The notes under the pieces: generated by a model
Databases searched by the model: none
Told to the model about the DNA's origin: nothing
The model's input: only the letters and a program-made list of their open reading frames with translations
Part shown: positions 6,551 to 10,631 of the stretch, piece after piece
Layout of the letters: every line of letters starts with the position of its first letter
How positions within the stretch are numbered: the first letter of the stretch is position 1
DNA from: an uncultured Clostridia bacterium
GTDB taxonomy: Bacteria; Bacillota; Clostridia; Christensenellales; UBA3700
NCBI GenBank assembly: GCA_947176115.1
Contig: CAMWPK010000032.1
Location: forward strand, 1-10,631
Length of the DNA: 10,631 bases
Reading direction: 5' to 3'
Position numbers and translations under genes: made by a program

Positions 6551-7002
6551 AGAGCGTAACGATATACACAGACGGAGCTTGCTCAGGTAATCCAGGCATT
6601 GGCGGTTGGGGTGCAATTCTTATGTACAACGGTCATGAAAAAGAATTGAGCGGATATAATAAAGATACGACAAATAACCGAATGGAAATGTTTGCCGTCA
6701 TACAGGGATTGAGCGCGCTTAAGGAGCCTTGTGACGTGCAAGTGTATAGCGATTCTGCATATGTCTGCAATGCTTTTTCTGAAGGTTGGGTAACTCAATG
6801 GGAGAAGAATAATTGGAAAACTGCCAATAAATCTCCTGTTAAAAACGACGACCTTTGGAAACATCTCTTACTTCTTATGTCAAAGCATAAAGTAAAATTT
6901 ATAAAAGTGAAGGGGCATGCTGACAATCAATATAACAATAGGTGCGACAAATTGGCAACCGATGCAATTAAGCGAGTAAAAAAGAATATGGATTTGCAAT
7001 AA
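6547..7002 (+). CDS. rnhA: Ribonuclease HI
   Basis: Cuts the RNA strand of RNA-DNA hybrids such as R-loops and primers. The 151-residue product closely matches the E. coli-type RNase HI. The metal-binding catalytic residues are all present: D9 (IYTDGACSGNPG), E47 (NNRMEM), D69 (YSDSAYV) and D134 (NNRCDKLA); the catalytic loop histidine is H124 (VKGHAD). The basic handle region (WVTQWEKNNWKTANKSPVKN, about 81-100) found in type HI enzymes is kept. The start overlaps the proC stop; AGGAA at 6531-6535 is a plausible ribosome site inside proC. A terminator stem begins within the last codons. Confidence 0.98.
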   Translation: MKSVTIYTDGACSGNPGIGGWGAILMYNGHEKELSGYNKDTTNNRMEMFAVIQGLSALKEPCDVQVYSDSAYVCNAFSEGWVTQWEKNNWKTANKSPVKNDDLWKHLLLLMSKHKVKFIKVKGHADNQYNNRCDKLATDAIKRVKKNMDLQ

Positions 7003-7024
7003 ATAAAAGCAAATCCTATTTTTA
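6990..7024 (+). terminator. Terminator of proC-rnhA overlapping the rnhA stop
   Basis: GGATTTGC (6990-6997) pairs perfectly with GCAAATCC (7009-7016), followed by TATTTTTAT. The loop of 11 bases contains the rnhA TAA stop (7000-7002), so the left arm is coding sequence. The stem has eight pairs but moderate G+C, so termination may be partial. Confidence 0.7.
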
Positions 7025-7093
7025 TATTTTATTATAATCTTTTGATACAAGAGTAATTATTTTTTTGTCAAATGCTTATACTATTTATGAGTT

Positions 7094-8059
7094 ATGACAC
7101 TAAGATCAAGATGCGTTTCCTTAATAATAATATTTTCTTTGCTTATAGTGTGCAACGTTACGCTTTTATATACTTTTGCAAACTTTGACGTAAATTATTA
7201 CGTCAAAGTAATTAGCATGATACTTAATTTGCCGATTTTAGCTTTATCTTTCTTCGGCGCAATAGGAAATTATCAACAGTGCATACGGTGGATGTTGAGC
7301 GCATGCGCAATTCTAGCTTTTGCCTCAATATGTTATTACGTCATACTCAAGTATGATTTAATGACAAAATTTAATAGTACTGACAAAATTCAAACGTTTT
7401 TGTCAAAATACGGAGCATATGCCGGAATAATCTTTATTATAATGCAGTTCCTACAAGTTACTTCAATTCCTCTGCCTGCGGCATTAACAACAATGGCAGG
7501 TGTAGCGCTATTTGGCTTTTGGCCAACTTTTCTATACAGCGTAGTGGGCATGATGATAGGTTCAATGCTTGCATTCTACCTTGGAAGAAAATTCGGTGTA
7601 AAGTTAATTATATGGCTATTTGGAAAAAATGCATACAATAAATATATTAAAATTACACAAGGAAAAGACAAAGTCGTCTTAACCTTAATGTTTTTATTTC
7701 CCTTTTTTCCTGATGATTTACTGTGTATAGTTGCGGGAATTACTGATATGAAGTATTGGCAATTCTTTATAATAATGTTGATCACTAGACCATTAAATAT
7801 TCTTATTATGGAAGGAGCATTCAAAGGCTTTTCAGCCATTCCTTTGACCGGATACGGCATCCCCATATGGATTGCCATAATATTTATAGCGTTAGTAGCA
7901 GTAGTTCTTGCATTTAAGTTCAGCTCTAAATTGGAAAGCACTTTAATGTCATTTTTCAATAAAATTTCTTCAAAATTCACGAGAAAGGAGAAAGTAGAAA
8001 ATGAAAAAATTTATTCTAAATCAAAATCTTGTTATGACAAGAGCAATATTATAAAATAG
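7094..8059 (+). CDS. TVP38/TMEM64 (VTT, DedA-like) family membrane protein
   Basis: Integral membrane protein of 321 residues in the VTT/SNARE-associated superfamily, whose members are linked to lipid scrambling or undecaprenyl-phosphate recycling; the exact substrate here is unknown. Hydrophobic segments lie near 8-29, 36-58, 65-84, 107-126, 137-162, 196-216, 223-243 and 257-275. The VTT core spans about 120-245 with IPLPAALTTMAGVALFG (125-141), the glycine-rich GMMIGSMLAFYLGR (152-165) and LFPFFPDDLLCIVAGIT (201-217), typical of the TVP38 group. A Lys/Ser-rich cytoplasmic tail follows. The frame is closed by TGA just upstream, so the ATG at 7094 is the first possible ATG; no Shine-Dalgarno site is visible. 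A TATACT box at 7077-7082 without a good -35 would start transcription only a few bases before the ATG. The gene converges on the PadR fusion gene. Confidence 0.9.
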   Translation: MTLRSRCVSLIIIFSLLIVCNVTLLYTFANFDVNYYVKVISMILNLPILALSFFGAIGNYQQCIRWMLSACAILAFASICYYVILKYDLMTKFNSTDKIQTFLSKYGAYAGIIFIIMQFLQVTSIPLPAALTTMAGVALFGFWPTFLYSVVGMMIGSMLAFYLGRKFGVKLIIWLFGKNAYNKYIKITQGKDKVVLTLMFLFPFFPDDLLCIVAGITDMKYWQFFIIMLITRPLNILIMEGAFKGFSAIPLTGYGIPIWIAIIFIALVAVVLAFKFSSKLESTLMSFFNKISSKFTRKEKVENEKIYSKSKSCYDKSNIIK

Positions 8060-8073
8060 ACAAAAGGAACAAA

Positions 8074-8099
8074 AAAAAGAAGGGTAGGCCCTTCTTTTT
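8074..8099. terminator. Bidirectional terminator between convergent genes
   Basis: AAAAAGAAGGG (8074-8084) pairs with CCCTTCTTTTT (8089-8099) around TAGG: an 11-bp perfect stem with a GGG/CCC core. The A-run on the left gives a T-run for minus-strand transcripts, and the T-run on the right serves plus-strand transcripts. The right arm touches the stop codon (8098-8100) of the minus-strand gene. Confidence 0.92.
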
Positions 8100-9945
8100 A
8101 ATTTACATGATACTTATAAGTTCTATACAACAAAGTGTATATCAACGAAAAGAGCGGTATATTAAACAATAATACGCTTGGAACAACTATCGTACGCTCC
8201 ATAGATGAATAATCGTTGATATTTGCGCCAAATTGTACGAATGCCATTAAAGCAAATACTATTGGCAAAGTTATTACCGGTAATAGCGAAATTAAGATTG
8301 ACGTCTTTGGATTATAATTTGCCAACGATTTTCGAGTTGGATCTATAACGTACATTACGCCTCTAATTGCAGGGAATATTGCCAATGCGAATATCATTAA
8401 CAGCCACAAATCTGAGATTTTGTTGGTTCCGCGGTTACAAATAAAGTGAGATATAAACAATTCGACAGCAAATATGGCAAAGATAATCAGGGAAGCATGA
8501 AAATGAAGTTTGTTGGAGAAGTAGTATCTATTTACATAATACTCCATAGTATTTCTCTTTTCATAAGGCTTGATTGTTATTCCTTTGGCTTGGTATTTAT
8601 ATACCATTTCTTTCATAGTTAGATATTCGATATCTGCGCCACTTTCTTGCTCAAGCAATTCCTCTTCGTCCTCAACGTCAAACAATTCGCTAAACGACTC
8701 AACATAATTGACATCATTTTCTCTTGCATAATTTGAGAATATTGATGCGAAAGAATCAGGGGAGGAGTCCGTTGAGTTGCGTAACGGTCTATTTGAAAAA
8801 TTATAGTTTTCATTTTCCGTAGTAGTAGTTTGCTCTAGAGTGGACTGTTCTAGCGCAGGATTTGCTTCTTCTTGTTGAACTGATTCATTATTATCTTCAA
8901 CGACGTTTTCTGCCACCGGAGCCTCTATCTCTGTCGGCTGAGCATCATTAACGATGTCGATTTCTTCAACAAGTTCTTCAACCTCAAGTTGTTTCTCGAC
9001 ATTTTCTTCAGTTACAGCTAGCGATGAATCTTGGGCAATAATGTCAATATTTTCTGATATACTTTCTTGACTATCAGATTGTACAATACTGCTTATAGTT
9101 TTGACATCCTCTAGTTGATAATCCGTATTCTCTTCAGTAGACAGTTCTTGAACTTCAGATACTTCTAATTGAGCATTTTCATTTTGGATTTGAACATCTG
9201 TTTCTATTATAGAAACTTCATTTTCTACGTTTCCGTCGCCTGCTATGCTATAATCATAATCGCTATCAATAATATCTCTTTCATCGTCAACCAATACAAA
9301 ACTAGGCTGATATTCGCTTCCGGTATCAGAAAGAGTAGTTATCTCTTGATTTTGCGTATCATTATCACCAGATTCAATTTGAGTACTTTCAACCGAGGAG
9401 TTATTCTCGATTTCTTGAACGTTTTCAGGGGATACATATACTACGTCTGCGCCTTCCGGAATATCATCGGATTTTACGTAAACGTACTTAACAACAACTT
9501 CTTTTTCCTGTTCCTTATCTTCTTTTTCGCCTCTTGATCTGCGAGTTAGAGGTCTAAAATCGGCAGGGTCAAAAGGTTTATTTTCATTTTGGGGATCAAA
9601 TTTGTTATCAGAAATAAGATTTGACATTAAGAAATTGCAAAATTCCCAATAAGATTTATCATTCTCCAAATGTTCGCGACCAACTTGTGTCAACCCGTAA
9701 TAAACTCTTTTAGCGCCGTTTGAAATATCTCCGTCGTAGGAATGTACGTAGCCGTTTTTCTCAAGTCGTTTTAAGCTACTGTATAGGGTAGCTTGCTTCA
9801 AGGAGTACATACCTTGGCTTCGCTCTTGAATTGCGCTTAAAATTTCAAGACCGTATTTGTCAGTATCAGATAGAGCAGATAAAACAATCATGTCGGCTTG
9901 TCCGCGGACAAAATCAACGTTAGCATTGAAATTATCTTTCTCCAT
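8098..9945 (-). CDS. Membrane-anchored PadR-type regulator with long acidic linker
   Basis: A 615-residue protein of unusual build. Residues of about 18-115 form a PadR-type winged helix: VLSALSDTDKYGLEIL (21-36), LKQATLYSSLKRLEKNGYV (49-67) and GAKRVYYGLTQVGREHL (77-93). A basic patch (RRSRGEK, 135-141) follows. Residues of about 160-440 are a low-complexity linker dominated by E, D, Q, N, S, T and V, with only six K/R by my count. From about 441 a basic, Tyr-rich juxtamembrane stretch leads to four predicted membrane helices (about 483-503, 512-533, 548-571, 586-606), which would leave both ends in the cytoplasm. PadR proteins are normally about 110-180 residues and soluble. I infer a DNA-binding domain tethered to the membrane, sensing unknown. 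The start at 9945 is chosen because GGGAGG lies 10 bases upstream; the in-frame TTG at 9963 would overlap that site. The gene is monocistronic with its own promoter. Confidence 0.85.
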   Translation of the reverse strand: MEKDNFNANVDFVRGQADMIVLSALSDTDKYGLEILSAIQERSQGMYSLKQATLYSSLKRLEKNGYVHSYDGDISNGAKRVYYGLTQVGREHLENDKSYWEFCNFLMSNLISDNKFDPQNENKPFDPADFRPLTRRSRGEKEDKEQEKEVVVKYVYVKSDDIPEGADVVYVSPENVQEIENNSSVESTQIESGDNDTQNQEITTLSDTGSEYQPSFVLVDDERDIIDSDYDYSIAGDGNVENEVSIIETDVQIQNENAQLEVSEVQELSTEENTDYQLEDVKTISSIVQSDSQESISENIDIIAQDSSLAVTEENVEKQLEVEELVEEIDIVNDAQPTEIEAPVAENVVEDNNESVQQEEANPALEQSTLEQTTTTENENYNFSNRPLRNSTDSSPDSFASIFSNYARENDVNYVESFSELFDVEDEEELLEQESGADIEYLTMKEMVYKYQAKGITIKPYEKRNTMEYYVNRYYFSNKLHFHASLIIFAIFAVELFISHFICNRGTNKISDLWLLMIFALAIFPAIRGVMYVIDPTRKSLANYNPKTSILISLLPVITLPIVFALMAFVQFGANINDYSSMERTIVVPSVLLFNIPLFSLIYTLLYRTYKYHVN

Positions 9946-9954
9946 GCAGGTATT

Positions 9955-9961
9955 ACCTCCC
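9955..9961 (-). promoter_or_regulatory. Shine-Dalgarno site of the PadR fusion gene
   Basis: The complement reads GGGAGGT, the strongest ribosome site in the window, ending 9-10 bases before the ATG at 9945. It decides between this ATG and the upstream TTG at 9963. Confidence 0.85.
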
Positions 9962-9981
9962 AAAAAACTTTCTTTAATGCT

Positions 9982-10010
9982 ATTTTACTATATAATTCTA
10001 AAAAAATCAA
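9982..10010 (-). promoter_or_regulatory. Probable promoter of the PadR fusion gene
   Basis: On the minus strand: TTGATT (complement of 10005-10010), 17 bases, TAAAAT (complement of 9982-9987), four and five of six consensus matches. The start would be near 9975, leaving a 30-base leader that includes the ribosome site. No matching inverted repeat overlaps the boxes, so autoregulation is not evident. Confidence 0.55.
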
Positions 10011-10185
10011 CAAATTGCTTTACAATAACTAATAATCAATAATAATTTTTCGAAAAAAATTTTGACATCAATTAAAAGTTGATTGACATAAACCATAATA
10101 AACTATAGATAATGCTTGCGAATCATCATATTTTTGACGATATACTGACATAAACTTGACCAATTGATACTTGGGAGAAGAGTGT

Positions 10186-10287
10186 TTGAGTATAATAAAC
10201 TATTCGCAAAACGATACCTTTGCGAATAGTTTTGATAAAATTAGTAGTATTTATACTAATATTATTATAAATAAAGTCGTTTTATAA
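10186..10287 (+). CDS. Possible 33-residue small protein, TTG start
   Basis: A frame opening at TTG 10186 runs 33 codons to TAA at 10285-10287. GGGAG (10173-10177) lies eight bases before it, an ideal ribosome-site spacing. The predicted peptide begins SIINYSQNDTFANSFDKI and ends IIINKVVL; it has no transmembrane segment I would trust and resembles no family I know. Upstream TTGACA at 10083 has only weak -10 partners, so expression is uncertain. The frame runs through the 14-bp hairpin at 10197-10232, so the structure may be the real function and the ORF chance. A 33-codon open frame in AT-rich DNA is common; the ribosome site is the only positive evidence. Confidence 0.25.
   Translation: MSIINYSQNDTFANSFDKISSIYTNIIINKVVL
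10197..10232. repeat. 14-bp perfect inverted repeat (hairpin or operator)
   Basis: AAACTATTCGCAAA (10197-10210) and TTTGCGAATAGTTT (10219-10232) are exact reverse complements with an 8-base loop. It begins directly after a TATAAT at 10191-10196. As RNA it would make a strong hairpin, but the T-run after it is only four bases including stem bases, so termination would be weak. As DNA it would suit a dimeric regulator. Confidence 0.75.
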
Positions 10288-10313
10288 AACAATCAGCTTA
10301 CTTAAGAAAAATA

Positions 10314-10330
10314 ATGAGTAATTTACTCAT
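10314..10330. promoter_or_regulatory. 17-base perfect palindrome, candidate operator upstream of the recombinase
   Basis: ATGAGTAA, a central T, then TTACTCAT: eight-base arms with a single-base centre, the shape of a repressor or activator site. It ends 54 bases before the recombinase -35 box. No T-run follows, so it is not a terminator. The binding protein is unknown. Confidence 0.45.
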
Positions 10331-10384
10331 ATTGAGCTTTGTTCTGAATTTTCAATTGTAATATCTGATAAAATTATTGATAAA

Positions 10385-10413
10385 TTGACTATTAGTAATA
10401 TTTGTGTTATAAT
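10385..10413 (+). promoter_or_regulatory. Strong promoter of the recombinase gene
   Basis: TTGACT (10385-10390; five of six), 17 bases, TATAAT (10408-10413; six of six). Transcription should start near 10419-10421, which coincides with the ATG at 10420. Confidence 0.85.
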
Positions 10414-10419
10414 ACAGCT

Positions 10420-10631
10420 ATGGCAGAAAACTCGTATTTTGATCAAAGAAATTATGATAATAATATTAAGTTAAGACAACTCATAAAAGAATTGCCAATA
10501 ATTTGTAGTGAATTTTTTTTAGGTATAGAGCCTCGCACTTCCGTACTCACCCGCTTGGCTTATGCTCAAGACCTAAAAATATTCTTTAGATTTCTATGCA
10601 CAGAATGCGCTGAATTTATTGAAATTAAAGA
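10420..10631 (+). CDS. Tyrosine recombinase/integrase, N-terminal part (3' end outside the window)
   Basis: Seventy complete codons of a gene that runs off the right edge. The stretch ELPIICSEFFLGIEP, then TSVLTRLAYAQDLKIFFRFL (40-59), matches the SAM-like core-binding domain (N-terminal DNA-clamping domain) of XerC/D-type tyrosine recombinases, where the 'TR.AY..DL..FF.FL' pattern is characteristic. The catalytic domain with the R..H.R..Y residues lies outside, so activity and whether this is a housekeeping Xer or a mobile-element integrase cannot be told. The ATG at 10420 is preceded by AATACAGCT with no ribosome site, and the promoter places transcription initiation at or beside it, suggesting a leaderless mRNA. 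The only other candidate start early in the frame, TTG at codon 25, also lacks a ribosome site and would cut into the domain. Confidence 0.8.
   Translation, partial: MAENSYFDQRNYDNNIKLRQLIKELPIICSEFFLGIEPRTSVLTRLAYAQDLKIFFRFLCTECAEFIEIK

Larger units (their letters stand above)
9946..10419. other. 474-base regulatory-looking region without a recognised gene
   Basis: This gap separates the minus-strand PadR fusion from the plus-strand recombinase. It is very AT-rich. It holds the promoter of the PadR fusion at its left end; TTGACA boxes at 10062-10067 and 10083-10088; a 10-base direct repeat TGACATAAAC (10084-10093 and 10146-10155); a 14-bp hairpin (10197-10232); the palindromes GTTTTATAAAAC (10279-10290) and a 17-base one at 10314-10330; an inverted repeat ATTAGTA/TACTAAT (10240-10246/10254-10260); and the recombinase promoter at the right end. 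TTGCGAAT occurs twice directly (10116-10123, 10220-10227) and once inverted (10202-10209). One short ORF is possible. Confidence 0.6.

Noticed and set aside
9169..9537. 122-codon open frame on the plus strand opposite the PadR fusion gene
   Set aside because: It lies antisense to the low-complexity acidic linker, whose codon bias opens the opposite strand; it has no ribosome site or recognisable domain.
9946..10419. CRISPR array or replication origin in the long gap
   Set aside because: The repeats are few, of different kinds and irregularly spaced; no array of identical repeats and no DnaA-box cluster is visible.

Overview
The window is an AT-rich bacterial chromosome segment (roughly one-third G+C by eye), gene-dense, with Shine-Dalgarno-type starts. 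It most likely comes from an endospore-forming Firmicute of the Clostridia, probably an uncultured lineage. The main evidence is the gene run nadK - argR - recN - spoIVB, a conserved block in spore formers, and a recognisable SpoIVB, a protease that has a role only in sporulation. I cannot name a species from the sequence.

Layout. Positions 1-3716 hold the 3' end of nadK (NAD kinase), argR (arginine-responsive repressor), recN (DNA repair) and spoIVB (sigma-K checkpoint protease), all on + with gaps of 1, 1 and 53 bases. The gap before spoIVB contains a plausible forespore-type promoter. In many relatives spo0A follows spoIVB. Here a 250-base AT-rich gap with a 12-bp inverted repeat and a vegetative promoter leads to purB (adenylosuccinate lyase, 3967-5397), which resembles the longer, animal-like ADSL form. 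Downstream of purB is a GC-rich (about 58%), strongly folded intergenic element at 5461-5566, flanked by imperfect direct repeats related to the 3' end and terminator of the adjacent tRNA-Trp gene (minus strand, 5598-5672).

The tRNA promoter (perfect TTGACA-17-TATAAT) and the likely proC promoter run in opposite directions and their -10 boxes abut in a single 12-bp palindrome. proC (proline synthesis) and rnhA (RNase HI) overlap by ATGA and end in a terminator that starts inside rnhA. A TVP38/TMEM64-family membrane protein (7094-8059, +) then converges, through a shared two-way terminator, on a 615-residue minus-strand protein (8098-9945). That protein joins an N-terminal PadR-type DNA-binding domain to a very long acidic linker and four C-terminal membrane helices. 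It is the most unusual gene in the window.

The last 690 bases hold a 474-base region without a recognised gene (9946-10419), rich in palindromes, TTGACA-like boxes and a strong 14-bp hairpin, with one possible 33-codon ORF. After it comes the start of a tyrosine recombinase (10420 to the end). Its consensus promoter places transcription initiation at or next to the ATG, so the mRNA is probably leaderless.

Functionally the window is mostly housekeeping: cofactor, arginine, proline and purine metabolism, DNA repair, one tRNA, and one sporulation protease. The parts most likely to be new biology are the membrane-anchored PadR fusion, the structured element beside tRNA-Trp, and the regulatory-looking region before the recombinase.
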